From Cephalotus follicularis (taxonomy: Eukaryota > Streptophyta > Magnoliopsida > Oxalidales > Cephalotaceae), in the NCBI GenBank assembly GCA_001972305.1, contig BDDD01000051.1:457652-521651 (forward strand): a DNA stretch of 64,000 nucleotides, in the 5' to 3' direction. Positions 10,038 through 22,006 of the stretch are shown here, piece after piece. Every line of letters begins with the position of its first letter. The first letter of the stretch is position 1. Under the pieces are notes generated by a model. It was not told where the DNA came from. It saw only the letters and a program-made list of their open reading frames with translations, and searched no databases. The position numbers and the translations under genes are program-made.

Positions 10038-10493
10038 GTCGATGTATTTTCTGGGAAATGCAGGTGGCTCTAGAAAGGCGTCGATGTCTTTGGAAAGGCG
10101 TCGATGTCTTTCGTACGGACGTCGATGTCTTTACTGATAAGCGTCGATGTCATTGCACGAAAATGTCCTGTAACTTTGGCACCTAAAGACGTCGATGTCT
10201 TTCAGATAGGGATCGACTTCTTTCGTACGGACGTCGATGTCTTTGCCTTTAGAAGTCGATGTCTTCATGTGAATTTGACCTGTAACTTCTGGCATGAAAG
10301 GCGTCGATGTCTTTTAGAAAGGTATCGACTTCTTTCGTACGGATGTCGATGTTATTCCTTGAAAGTCAATGTCTTCTTCTGCAGATGATGTTTTTGCTTT
10401 GGTATTGATCTTGTAATTTCATGCACATCAAGTAGACTTGTTAAATGCAAATATTTTATCATCAAAACAAGGATTGAGACTAAATCGTCAACA
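10038..10493 (-). repeat. Truncated 5' LTR of element B
   Basis: These 456 bases correspond to 5630-6085 of the 3' LTR with about ten differences. Only the U3 part is left. The TATA box, R and U5 and the following primer site have been deleted, and the break joins U3 to RT. The right end is the canonical CAACA next to GGATT. The GTCGATG array continues through it. Confidence 0.92.
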
Positions 10494-13012
10494 GGATTCG
10501 TGAGCAGGATATACCGAAGACTGCTTTTAGAACCTGATATGGCCACTACGAGTTCTTGGTCATGCCTTTTGGACTGACCAATGCGCCGGCAGCATATATG
10601 GATTTGATGAATCGAATTTTCCGGCCTTTTCTAGACAGTTTTGTAGTGGTGTTCATCGATGATGTGATGGTATATTCTCGCAGTCATAATGATCATGGTG
10701 GACATTTGAGGACTGTTTTGCAGACACTGAGAAATCATCAGCTTTATGCCAAGCTCAGTAAATGTGAGTTTTGGCTAGACAGAGTTGTATTTTTGGGACA
10801 TGTGATCTCGGGTTAGGGCATTGAAGTAGACCCAAAGAAGGTAGAAGGTTTATTGGCTTGGGAGCGGCCCAGAAATATTACAGAGATACGCAGTTTTCTG
10901 GGGCTGGCAGGATATTACAGGAGGTTTATTGAAGGCTTCTCCTTGTTAGCTACACCTTTGACTAAGCTGATAAGTAAAGAAGTTAAGTTCGAGTGGACCG
11001 ATGACTGTGAAAGGAGTTTTCAGGAGTTGAAGAATAGATTGACCACAGCTCCAGTTTTAGCTCTTCCATCTCCAGGTGGCGGTGGATTTGTAGTTTATAG
11101 TGATGCTTCCAGGCAAGGTTTGGGTTGCGTACTGATGCAACATGGGAAGGTAATAGCTTATGCCTCGAGACAGTTGAAAAGACATGAGGTTAATTATCCC
11201 ACCCACGACTTGGAGTTAGCTACGGTGGTTTTTGCCTTGAAGATTTGGCGTCATTATTTGTACGGGGAGACTTGCCAAATCTTTACTGATCATCAGAGTT
11301 TGAAATATTTATTTTCACAGCAGCATCTTAACCTGAGGCAGAGGAGATGGATAGAGTTGATTAAAGATTATGACTGTACCATTGACTATCACCCTGGCAA
11401 GGCCAATGTCGTGGCAGATGCGTTGAGTAGGAAATCTTCTGCTTCCCTTGCCCATGTACAATTGACTTATCTGCCGTTGTTGGAGCAGTTGAGGTCTACA
11501 GGTGCGGAGTTATCAGTGGATGATAATGGTGCAATATTAGCTACCCTACGAGTGAGATCAATACTAGTGGATCGGATTAAAGAAGCACAGGAGCGGGATT
11601 GGAGACTTGTAAAACTTCTTAAACAGGTCAGAGAGGGTTCTAGGATGGATTTTCATATCAGGGAGGATGGTGCACTTATGTTTGATCAGAGAATCTGTGT
11701 GCCGCATGTAGAAGCTATAAAGCAAGAAATTTTAGAGGAAGCTCACTGTTCTGTATGGTCGATGCATCCTGGTAGTACTAAAATGTATCAAGATTTGAGG
11801 CAGAATTATTGGTGGAGAGGCATGAAAAAAGAGATAGCCAAATATGTGGCAAGGTGTTTGACATGTCAGCAGGTTAAAGCAGAAAGACAGAAACCTTCAG
11901 GATTATTGCAGTCGCTTCCTATCCCAGAGTGGAAGTGGGAGCATATTACTATGGATTTTGTTTCAGGGCTTCCTCTTACTCAAAGAAAACGAGATTCCAT
12001 ATGGGTTATAGTTGACTGACTAACGAAATCGGGGCACTTTCTGCCAACACGCATGGATTACAACTTGGAGATATTAGCACAGATGTATGTGGATGACATT
12101 GTTAGGCTACATGGGGTTCCCATTAGTATTGTATCAAATAGAGATCCCCGGTTTACATCGAGATTTTGGAAGAGCTTGCAGACAGCTTTGGGTACCGAGT
12201 TGAGACTTAGTACTGCATTTCATCCCCAGACTTATGGACAGTCTGAGTGGACTATACAGATTTTGGAGGATATGCTGCGAGCTTGTGTCATGGATTTCAG
12301 GGGTAGTTGGGATACTCGCATGACTTTGATTCAGTTTTCTTATAATAATAGTTACCAAGCTAGTATCGGCATGGCACCTTATGAGGCTTTGTATGGTAGA
12401 CGATGTAGAACGCCCTTGTGTTGGGATGATGTAGGAGAAAGGAGATTGTTGGGTCCAGATTTAGTGAAGGATGCTACAGAAAAGGTGAAGATCATCCAGG
12501 AGAGACCGCGGGCAACGCAAAGCAGGCAAAAGAGCTATGCGGATAAACGTCGAAAGGATTTGAAATTTGAAGTCGGTGATAAAGTATTCCTTCGAGTATC
12601 ACCTTATACAGGAGTTATCCGCTTTGGTAGGCGTGGCAAGCTAAGTCCCCGATATGTTGGTCCTTTTTAAATTTTACAGAGGATTGGACCTGTTGGATAC
12701 CCGTTAGCTTTTCCACCAGAGTTGGCCCGTATTCATGATGTCTTCCATGTATCAGTGTTGAGGAAGTACATCCCAGATCCTTCACATATCTTAAATACCC
12801 CGATCGATTTGTCCGATGAAGGTTTACCGGACTTAGCTTATGAACAAGAGCCTGTGCAAATTTTGGATCGTCGAGATCAGGTTTTGAGGACCAAGACTAT
12901 TCCATTGGTTAAGGTCTTGTGGAGGAACCAAGTTGTAGAGGAGGCTACATGGGAGTGCGAAGATGAGATGAGGATGCGCTACCCAGATCTCTTCGATGTT
13001 ACAGGTATGTGA
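10494..13012 (+). pseudogene. pol: Element A pol, part 2: RT, RNase H, integrase, chromodomain-type tail
   Basis: One reading frame covers the whole stretch, broken by four stops: TGA 10535-10537, TAG 10814-10816, TGA 12017-12019 and TAA 12668-12670. RT has [14 protein letters not shown] and the catalytic FIDDV. RNase H has [29 protein letters not shown] and [11 protein letters not shown]. Integrase has the HHCC finger ([13 protein letters not shown] … [10 protein letters not shown]), then MDFVSGLP and NRDPRFTSRFW. The third acidic site reads YGQSEW where GQSER is usual. The tail VFHVSVLRKY … TKTIPLVKVLWRNQ … EATWECEDEMR is the C-terminal module of Tekay-type chromoviruses, which targets integration to heterochromatin. 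The first and third stops replace expected Arg codons (CGA to TGA), as methyl-cytosine decay would do. Confidence 0.9.
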
Positions 13013-13045
13013 ATTTTGAGGACAAAATTCAAAAAAAATTAAGCG
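13013..13045 (+). other. Decayed 3' end of element A internal region
   Basis: GAATTTTGAGGACAAAATTC is the usual Tekay sequence just after the pol stop. The purine tract that should follow has become A-rich (AAAAAAAATTAAG). Its right border with the D LTR is approximate. Confidence 0.5.
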
Positions 13046-16000
13046 TGTATGACATTCATTATATTTTATGGGACCTGTGGTAAATTACTGAGATATGTAT
13101 TAATTATTTAAGGCATGCATTATTTATTATTGGGCTTGTCTAATAGAACTTTAAATGGGCTAGAGAGTTATTAAACTTTAATGTCATTATTCTAAGATGA
13201 GGCCCAAATAATGCTTAAAGCCAAAGTTAAACATCTACTATATTAAAGGCCCAAATCAACATTTTTATGTCCCAAACTCTATTCTTATTCATGGCCCAAT
13301 AAACACCAATTCCCTTCTCTATCACTTCAGCCAAAATTATACATGAATTGGGCCAAGATTACTTCATTTTTTCTTCTTCTCTTTTTAGATGATTTTGACA
13401 TGAAATTGGCCCAAATTTTCGGCAATTCCTTCTCCCTATAGCCGGCCACATTGCTCCATTCTTCTCCACATTTCTAGACATATCTAAAGCTTACAAAGGA
13501 AGCCAATAAATCGGCACCTCCACCCTTCAAGCAGCCGACGCCTTCCTCCTCATCTCCTTCAAATTTCTACGAATTCTTCGAGGTTTAAGCCAAGAAAATC
13601 AGCAATCCTCCTCCATTCTTGAAACTAGTAAGTTATTTTAGCTTTTAGTTAAGTTTAGTGAAAGTTTTGTTTTGTTTTTCTTGGCTTTTGCTGGAAAATC
13701 GGGTTTGGAAGATTGATATGGAGAATTGATTTTTTCTCTTTAGATTCTATGATATATTTATGTTAGGATTGAAAGCTTGTCGCACAAATTAAATTCTTCT
13801 CCTCTTCATTATAAAAACGGGTTTGAATATTGTGAGAAAAAAAACTGAGATGTTGTAGTCTATATGTTAACTTGTTGATTTGATATTAAGGAAATGATGA
13901 TATAATTTCTTGCTACTCTTGTTCATGAAATTTTGGCTGCAAAGGGGAGTAATGAGGGGCTGCTTTTTTTAAGAATTAAGAAGGGATGCGTATTAGATAA
14001 TGACATGAATTAAACACTCTCACATTTCCTTTAATTTTTGGATTATTTGAGTGATAATGGAAGAATGACTTCTTTGCAATGTAGGTATGTAATTGAGAAT
14101 GAATTGAAGATGTTATTATGATATAGTCACCCGTTTACCCTTTTTTTAATTCCGGGTTCCCCAAATGGTGATTCTTGCATATGCTTAATGTTTAGTTCAT
14201 CTTAAAGTGTCTTTGACATGGGAAGGAACTAGTAAATTGAGTTTTATATATATATATATTTCCGCAAGAATTAAGTTTATATGGTCTTCTTAAAGTTTTG
14301 TAAGAGAAGCATTGTTATATAAATGTTAGAGGTTATGGATTGGTGAAATTAGAGCCTATTAGGTTAATTAATATTATAGTAACTTATACCTTCTTATAAG
14401 CATGTCACGTCACGCAATATAAACTGATAAACGTTATAGAAGAAAAGAGTCGAATAAGGCCAATAGTTTAAAGTAGCTATCACGTGCATTATGCTCATAA
14501 TATACATATAAGCATGGAATATATGCTTAAGTATAATTTTATGTAACGACCTTGTAGACGCGGATTCGGTTTCTGATCCGGAGCATCGCGAGGTTAGTCA
14601 GCGATAGCCAAGTTCCATAAACCAGTGAGTGGGACATTCCCTTCCTCTTATCTTGAGTATTTCGTTGATATGTGCCCGGTTGTGTTTATGTTATATAAAT
14701 TGATTGGGATTTGAATCCCATATGTTTTATGTGAGTTTGATTCTTGATTTGTATATGAGGCTTTGATTCTGGGTGACTAAGTCACCTTCATGTGATATAT
14801 GTCATCGTGATTATTATATCTTACTTGTACTCTGATACTGGTACGTTGTGATACGTCACATATGATTCTACCGGTCCAAGGAGAGGTGTATGTTAGACGC
14901 TCAATTCTACTTAGCAGGCCCATTGGTCTATGATGGGGTGTTATATGGAAACTGCCCTCGGGTTCCATACCTGGATCTGTGGCATACTATTGTCTATGAT
15001 GGTATGCTGAGTGTGAGTGCAGCAGAGCTGCTCCATTACCCTCCTATTGGACTGTATTTGGTTGTTGATATATATATTGCACGCGGTCCCTCGGATGAGG
15101 TTGAGTGTGCGTGCCGGTTTTTCGGACGATGGCTGGGTCCGTGAACTGATCATGCCGACCCCTCGTTCGAGGCAGAGGTAGGCACTCTACACTGGTGTAT
15201 GATGGATGATGATCACATCCTGTAGCCTTATTTAGTATTATTGCTGCAGCAGATACATTATGACGCCATGTGATTTGGCGGGGTTATATTATGACGCCAT
15301 GTGATTTGGCGGGAATATGTGATGACGCCATGTGATGTGGCGGTGATATGAGACGATGACAAGTGTACCAGTATTTCTTGGGTATTATACTGTTTTTTTC
15401 ATGGGCACATACCTTGATTTATCATTGATGATCATATCTTAATCCTTGATATTCTTGCGTACTGATTTTATTGTTAGCCTTTCGCTTGGTAGTGTATTGA
15501 TTTGATCTTTGATATTGTTCCATTGATTCCTATGTTATTGTTTGAGCATCCTTTTATGGAGCCATGATAGTCTTTCATTTTTTTTTACTTATTGTTTCTA
15601 CCCAATATGGGTTTATATTCTCGATCATGGCATATTCCTTTCAACGCATCCAATTTTTGATGGATGCACCAAGGAATGCTTTGTTCTCACTCACTAGTCA
15701 TTTGGACTAGCCCCCTTATTGTTTTAATTTTTCAGTTGAGGCGGCGGTGGACCATCCAGGTGATCCACCAGTTCAGGAGTAGTATTTTTGGAGGTAGACC
15801 ACAGGCCCGACACCATTTACTGGCACCAATAGCCAACGTCACATGCATACATGGGCATATTTTTGGGTTGTATATATTTGTTTTGTTATGGTTATATGAA
15901 ATGGTAAATTTTGAGCTAGTGTTTTCCTTTTGAGAATGTTATACTAGTATAGTGATTATGATGAAATCAGGCATAATTTGATAAGCCTGTGATGAATAGA

Positions 16001-16471
16001 TTTAGAATGAACTGCTAATTCCTCTTTCGGGAGTGTGGATATTATAAATTGTGATTTCTTACAGGTAAAATTTTTTGGGAAATGTCCATTTTTAGGGGAA
16101 CTCTTGCAGTTTTTCTGCAGAAATTTCACCCTATTAAAATAGACAAATATCTAGATATATCACTATGATTATGTGTATAGAAAGGATTTTTGTATTGAAA
16201 TGATGTTAATAGGATTAAAGAGGTCGGGAATGGAATTAAATAATGAATCTTGAAGTAATATGTTATAAGAACAAATGTTGAATATATGTTTAAACGATAG
16301 GAGTAGATTAATGGTGAAGTTTAAATAGAAACCTAAAGTTAAACATGCTTGAGTTAGAGAAATTTTATATTGGGTGACCTCCTAGGAAGTTAAGTTGTGT
16401 CATGCATAGTTAGTGTTTTATGAGGCATGGCTCGTCGAATAGGAGTATGGTTAAAGGGACGGGTCGTGTCA
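13046..16471 (+). repeat. LTR-D, plus orientation, 3' LTR of element A
   Basis: About 3.4 kb, starting near TGTATGACATTC and ending GACGGGTCGTGTCA at 16471. It matches the D LTR on the minus strand (27968-45315): the end block, the TAGTCATTTGGACTA hairpin (15699-15713), the 'CCATACCTGGATCTG' block and the TTAAGGCATGCA block near the start all recur in order. The D-minus copy has about 60 more bases at its start, including TAACACCCC, so the first bases of this copy may be lost or changed. No gene is seen inside. Confidence 0.75.
15260..15352 (+). repeat. Three 31-bp tandem units in LTR-D
   Basis: ATGACGCCATGTGATTTGGC starts at 15260, 15291 and 15322, with few changes between units. The D-minus LTR has an expanded, more diverged version of this repeat near 33590-33730 (units ending in CCATATCTAATGGC). 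Confidence 0.85.
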
Positions 16472-16950
16472 GCCATTATATATTTGGAGCTCACCTTGTT
16501 CTTGCTATTTTCCAAAACGTCGTCGTTATTACCTTATATGTCAACTTGTTCTCCTTTTTCCCAGAACATCGCTTTTATTATTTATCGTTGCCTTAATGCT
16601 GATCTTTGACTTCATATTTTGTGTTGAAAGTCGACTTGAACTAAAAAACGTTGCCTTAATGTTGAGCATTAACTTTATCTCCTGTGTTCAACATCAACTG
16701 AAATTTTCTAGGCGTCGTCGTGTTCATCTTTTCTTCCCGCACAAGACATAAAAAACTCAGCACGTCGACTTTATTGTGAATAATGTCGACTGTTTTGGTT
16801 TATATCAGTACAGTGCAAATTTTTGAAGTTTTTCTCCTCTTTGTGCAAAATACTTAACCATGAGTTCATTTTTTAACTTAGCCATTTCTTTAACACTTTG
16901 TTATCATCAAAATCATTTGTTCAAGTTTATTCAGGATTAAAAACTCAACA
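16472..16950 (-). repeat. Partial 3' LTR of element H
   Basis: The right end AAACTCAACA at 16950 is followed by a polypurine tract, so in element sense the LTR starts TGTTGAGTTTTTAATCC. The left part is missing; LTR-D of element A ends at 16471, so A probably inserted here. GTCGAC units occur at 16631, 16762 and 16787 and related CGTCGTCG units near 16518 and 16712. Confidence 0.7.
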
Positions 16951-17268
16951 TTCTCCCTTAATTTATGATGACAAAATCATTAGCATAATAAAATTTTTGA
17001 AAGAAATTAAAGGAAGCCAAGGTTTAAAAATACTCTCCCTTAACAAAAGTCTTCCCCTTGAAAAAGAAAGGATTTGAATTCAACAACTATGAGTTTAAAA
17101 TTTAACAAAATAAGAGTTAAGGAAAAAAATATTACCTTAGCACTTTATGCATATCATCATATTTTTGGTTTTATTTTCAAAATTTAAAAACAACTAATTT
17201 CCATCCATGAACCTTGCATATCACAAATATTCATTTCAAATAATAAATTAAACTTTAAACAATATTAT
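16951..17268 (-). other. Polypurine tracts and non-coding 3' region of H
   Basis: TTCTCCCTTAAT next to the LTR, then CTCTCCCTTAAC near 17032 and CTTCCCCTTG near 17051, are purine tracts in element sense and resemble the repeated tracts of B and C. The rest is AT-rich with no frame. Solo LTR-G interrupts it at 17268; the H sequence continues at 19611-19671. Confidence 0.6.
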
Positions 17269-19610
17269 TGTAACACCCAGCGCCCGCAGGGCGGACACGT
17301 GGCATTACTCTCAATCCAATACACAAAACAATGGTCGGGACTAGCAATATAAAAATGCGAAAAACTAAAAACTTTGCAATATATAACACTTGCGGAAGAT
17401 ACAATACATTACAGGTCCTTACAATACATTAACAATCCACCTTTCATTACAATATCTCTATCAGCTCCGCAAAGCCCAAGGAGTCGTGCGGTCAGCAGGT
17501 CTTCAGTCCTTCGGTCCACTGCTACCTGCTGCCCTACCTATGCCACACACAAAGGTACAACACAGCCCCACCCCAAAGGATGGGGTTAGCCATACTGGCT
17601 AAGCAGAAACCCCTTGCAGCATGTATGCATGTACAATGTGCAATATCGGTGACAATCAATACAATATCAATGTGCGATGTACAATATCAATGCATGACAT
17701 GGCAAATGTACATGTACAATTGGCGATCAGACTACCCGTATGACAATGGCCCATAACAGAGCATACGGATAGGATCTATAACAATCAATCAATCAATCAA
17801 TGGCAGACACTCAATGGTGGTGTATGAAACACCCAATCAATCAATCAATATCCTATAGAGCATGCGACCGATGTCAATTCAGTGTCAATCAGTTAGCAGT
17901 GATCAATCCCACTGAAGGTAGTCCTTCAAAAAGGGTGGGAGATCTACCTACGGTTCTCAGGCTGATCAGGTCTGGAACACATAGATCTTCCAGCCTATGG
18001 CTGTGCCAATACAATCTCGATGAGCTACAGCTGAGGGAGCTACTGATGCCGTTAGGGAGCTACGGCCCTCAGCGAGCATCAATCGTCAATCGTCAATCAA
18101 TCGTGCTCTTCAGCACATGCTCGTCAGCATGACAATACAATAAAAGAAACGGTCGACGGAATAGGATGACGACATAAACCACAAGGTCACTCTATAGGAT
18201 CCATACAATACAATCAATCATTCAGTCAAGTTAGTACAACATTAAGTAAAGTCAATGAGTGGTGGTGCCTAATGGAGAAATGGGAACGTGCGTCCATCTT
18301 ACCGACTTAGACTCACAACAACACTTACGACTCAAGCAATCGATCAATGTATCAATACAACGTCGATGCAAGGCCGATAAATGGTGGTGCCTAATGGAGG
18401 GATGGAAACGTGCGTCCATTTTACCGACTTAGGCTCACAGCAACACTCATGACCCAAGCAATCAATCGGTCAGTGCAATCATTAAAACTGTTTTCAAACA
18501 CTTGAACACCTCAAGTGAGGCTGCAGTCAAGTGGCGATGCGAAAAGAAGTGGAAAACTAACTTTAAAACAATTAAAAACTCCTTTCAGTACATTAGGCGT
18601 CGATGTCTTTGGTGAAAGACATTGACTCCTTTTTAAAACGATGGAAAGACGTCGATGTCTTTCCCTATTTATATAGAGAATTGGGCAAAGACGTCGACGT
18701 CCTTGGAGAAAGGCGTCGACGCTTTTCAATAAAAACAGCCTGAGAATGCGCATCGATGTTCGGCATCGATGTCTTTCCAGGGGAGAGACATCTCGAGGCA
18801 AAGACGTCGACGTCTTTGAAAGACGTCGATGTCTTTGCTGCAGAATCAAGGATATAGCACTCAGATGAAAAAGACATCGACGTCTTTGGGCTAAGGGTCG
18901 ATGTGTTTCCCGGGCAGAGTCGATTTTTAGGTAGAAAAATGGGCCAATCTCAAGCCAAAATCCAAATAAAAGACATTCTTTGAAAACCAAAGTTTACAAT
19001 CAATCATTTGAGGTTAGTAAGACTAGTTACAACCTTCCAAATTCAATTTCAATCCTTTAATTAACAATTAGGTCAAGGATTTACTTAAAACCCCTAAAAA
19101 CCCCAATTTCACTCAATACATTCAATTCAATCATTCAATCATTCATTCAATCATGCAATTCAATCAATAAAGCAGTAGGTAATTCAGTAAAGAAGTCCTA
19201 CCTATCACTGAAGCTTCAAAAGTTGAGCTAACGATCGATTAATCGGCTGAAATCGCCCAATAATCCGCTACTTTCATGTTCAATCGGTAAGCCACCACTT
19301 GTAATCACTGTCCTTGTCGATGGAGATGCATTCCGGCTGCAAGGGATTAAGATGGAGGCTCCAGCTAGAGAGAAAGAGAGAAGGAGAAGAGTGAAGAATG
19401 AAGAGATAAGAGTAAGAAATTGACTTATATAGTCAATTCGACCAACTCTCCGAAACTCAGCCCAGAATCTCGACTATACATGCATATGATCAATACAGTA
19501 TCAATAGGTATAAGAATACCTCAATTAAATACAGTTCAGTACGGTCCAATACGGTGCAATACGGTACGATGTATGCATGAACAGTACAAAAGGGAATTCG
19601 GGTCATCACA
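17269..19610 (-). repeat. Solo LTR-G with target duplication ATTAT
   Basis: It begins TGTAACACCC on the plus strand and ends TCATCACA. ATTAT stands on both sides (17264-17268 and 19611-19615). There is no internal element sequence, so it arose by LTR-LTR recombination. It aligns with both M LTRs and is the reference for the mirrored segment at 1-1682. A minus-strand TATATAAG box is at 19424-19431. At 2342 bases it is close to the 2328-base M LTR. Confidence 0.92.
18595..18920 (-). repeat. GACGTCGATGTCTTT array in solo LTR-G
   Basis: About a dozen near-palindromic units such as AAAGACGTCGACGTCTTT at irregular spacing. The same unit occurs in the copia LTRs of B and C although G belongs to a gypsy lineage. 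The M LTRs carry a diverged CGTCGACGCGTAA version at the same place (50300-50600). Confidence 0.85.
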
Positions 19611-19671
19611 ATTATGCTAACTTTCTCCCCCATTTTGGAGAGAATAAGAAAGGCACAAAAATGAAGTTAAT

Positions 19672-22001
19672 TGTCACACCCCGCTTGCATTAACAACATA
19701 CAACATGGCAATTTAACAGATATCCAGCTTATACAGAGAACGCTAAAATTTAAAACTTTTAAACAGACATCATCTTGCAGAAGCATTTATATATAAGCTG
19801 AAAACAAAAGGAACCATGCGTCCCATACTGCATGATTCCCACAACATCCACGGTAAAACATAGTTAAAAAGCCCACAAGCGGAGCATGATCCAAAAGTTG
19901 ATACAACAATAACAGCAAAACATTAGCACATAAACCAAAGTACAACATGTTTGCTATACTGCTTAACAAAACACTTAAAACATGAACTCTGTCACTTCAC
20001 TGTCCAGCACAGCCATGCTCGGCGATATCCAAAACGCAGCATCAATCTGCAACAGTAGAGGGTTAGCCTTTGTCCTCACTCGGCCAAAGTCATAAAAGCA
20101 ACACAATATCAATAAAACCAAAGTATGAAAGCAGCATGATGCAGTACATACTATATCTCGATGCATATATATAAATATAGATATGCATATGCCCAAACAC
20201 GATGTCACGATATCACAGTAATCACGATGTCACGATGTCACAATATCATGATGCACGGTCTCAAACAAGTCCAAAGGACTACACAATACTCGGTTCACGG
20301 TTCACGGTTCACGGTGGGTACGAAGAGCATGGCCAACTCCTGGCCCCGACGTCGTACATCCCGACATCGGCCCCGACTCCGGACGGCACGAAGCAGGTCA
20401 CAATACAGTAAGTCACCCAGCCAACTCCTGGCCCCTGAGTCGACCAGACCACTAGTCATCGCTGGCACCTCCGCCACGCAACTAGTACGGCCACAATCAA
20501 AATCACAATCAGCAATCACAGTCAAGCTCAATCACAATCACAACCATCTCGATGCTCAAAACAGTGTTCCAAGTAGTTTATAAAACAAAATACCTGAAAA
20601 CAAACTCATTTTCACGATGTCACGGTTCACGGTTCTCGATATCACAAAACTCAGTTCACGGTGTTTTTGGAAGTCATTTTCACGGTTCGAAAGTATATAT
20701 TTTCTCAAAACATATATTTTCGTGTAAAGTAATGGTTTTCATTAAACTACAATGCACTTCCAGAAAGGTGATATAACAGTTCAAACTCCAAAATCACAAT
20801 GCTCAAAACAGTTTATAAAGCTTCACGAAGCAAAACGTCACAATACACGATGCATACATATGTTCACGGGGCAAAACAGGCCCTAACAGTCGGCTGCCTC
20901 CCACTGGCAGTCGGCTGTTCCCCTCAAAGCAGTCGGCTGCCCTACCCAGGCAGTCGGCTACTCAACCAGGCAGTCGGCTGTCTATCAAGACAGTCGGATG
21001 CTCGCACTTGACAGTCGGCTGGCCCCATAGGCAGTCGACTGTCCACGCTCCCATAGTCGGCTGCTGACCTACAGCAGTCGACTACACAACCTCTGCAGAC
21101 ATTTTCCTGGAAACAAACATGGGTAGTCGACTGGCCTCCCAAGAACAATCGGCTGGACCCATAGGCAGTCGACTGCCCAACGCGGGCAGTCGGCTGGATT
21201 CTGCAGGAGGCGTAAAAACCAGCAGCTAAAACAGCCACAATCACACACCCAACACGGCCCAAAATAACACATTTATGTAATAACACATTCCAAGCTCACA
21301 ATAGAACATAAACATGCATTTTATTCCATCAAAAACATTAACCATTGAAATCATGTTGCAAAAACGACTTCCCCCTACCTTAGAACTCCAAGTTAGGAGC
21401 TGCAATCCACCTCTTCAAGTCCAAATCCGAGGCTTTTGCACCCCCAACACGTCCAGCAACCTTCAACGGGTCTGAACTCCCACTGTCAAGCCTCCAAGCT
21501 TCCACGGTTCAACACACAAGCTTCGTATCCTCAACACACACACACTTTCACTCTCAAACTCGCAAGCACTCTTGAAATCACAGAGAATGATAGAGGAAGA
21601 GGAGAGGAAAGCTGTGTTTTATGGAGAAACCCCCGGCCCCTCACACTGCCATCTGCCATAAAAACCAAAACACTCTCCCTTTTGTCACTTAAAGGCTGAC
21701 AGCACGTGGGCTGTCTGGCGCATGGCAGTCGACTGCCGTGGCTTGACAGTCGGCTGTTTCTGCAGACACTCCCACCAGCCGGCTGCTTCCTCACAGCAGC
21801 TGGCTGCCACGCTTCAGCAGAGGGATCCAGTCGACTGCCTCCCTGTGGTAGTCGGCTGCCCCCTGCACAAAAACACACAACAACACACTTTCTTGCAACA
21901 TTCAACACACAAAAGAGGGAAAACACAGTTCTCATTAACACAAGGTGTAAAGTTACATTGGAAAAGCAATATTACACATTGACGAAAACCCCGGGCGTTC
22001 A
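19672..22001 (-). repeat. Solo LTR I-minus with target duplication TTAAT
   Basis: TGTCACACCCCGC at the left and CCCGGGCGTTCA at the right give TG…CA ends. TTAAT flanks both sides (19667-19671 and 22002-22006). In element sense it ends GCGGGGTGTGACA, like LTR I-plus at 26553, and shares with it the GCCGAGTGAGGACAAAGGCTAA-type block, written here in reverse near 20068. Short tandem motifs CACGATGTCA (20195-20260) and GGTTCAC (20290-20315) are present. No gene is seen. Confidence 0.88.
20883..21195 (-). repeat. AGTCGGCTG / AGTCGACTG array in LTR I-minus
   Basis: About a dozen units of GCAGTCGGCTG, with AGTCGACTG variants, are spaced 15-35 bases apart. A second cluster lies at 21724-21858. AGTCGACT is a palindrome; AGTCGGCT is one base away. 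This resembles the GTCGAC arrays of the other LTRs in form, with different flanks. Confidence 0.85.
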
Positions 22002-22006
22002 TTAAT

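Larger units (their letters stand above)
4788..10493 (-). mobile_element. Element B: SIRE-like Ty1/copia element with large internal deletion
   Basis: The element lies on the minus strand between GGATT target duplications. Order in its own sense is a truncated 5' LTR (10493-10038), joined directly to RT, then RNase H, a spacer, an extra ORF, several polypurine tracts and the full 3' LTR (6085-4788). Primer site, gag, protease, integrase and the start of RT are missing. An extra ORF after pol and repeated polypurine tracts are features described for Sireviruses, and the RNase H region (SLLYLTASRPDI, CLCARFQACPKESHL) fits that lineage. By eye about 10 of 456 aligned LTR positions differ, so it is fairly young but older than the related element C. 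Confidence 0.9.
2405..16471 (+). mobile_element. Element A: Tekay-like Ty3/gypsy chromovirus, split by copia element B
   Basis: Domain order on the plus strand is gag with zinc knuckle, protease, reverse transcriptase, RNase H, integrase and a chromodomain-type tail, which is the Ty3/gypsy order. The RGRGRG-rich gag start and the integrase tail resemble the Tekay/Del lineage of plant chromoviruses. Copia element B (4788-10493) interrupts RT. The 3' side is an LTR of family D (13046-16471), while the 5' side is an LTR of a different family, G, and no primer-binding site is present. The true 5' LTR is either left of the window or lost. Several in-frame stops and one frameshift make it non-autonomous today. 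Confidence 0.82.

Noticed and set aside
20883..21195. CRISPR-like array of short repeats
   Set aside because: Units are short (about 10 bases), spacers are unequal and similar, and the context is a plant LTR.
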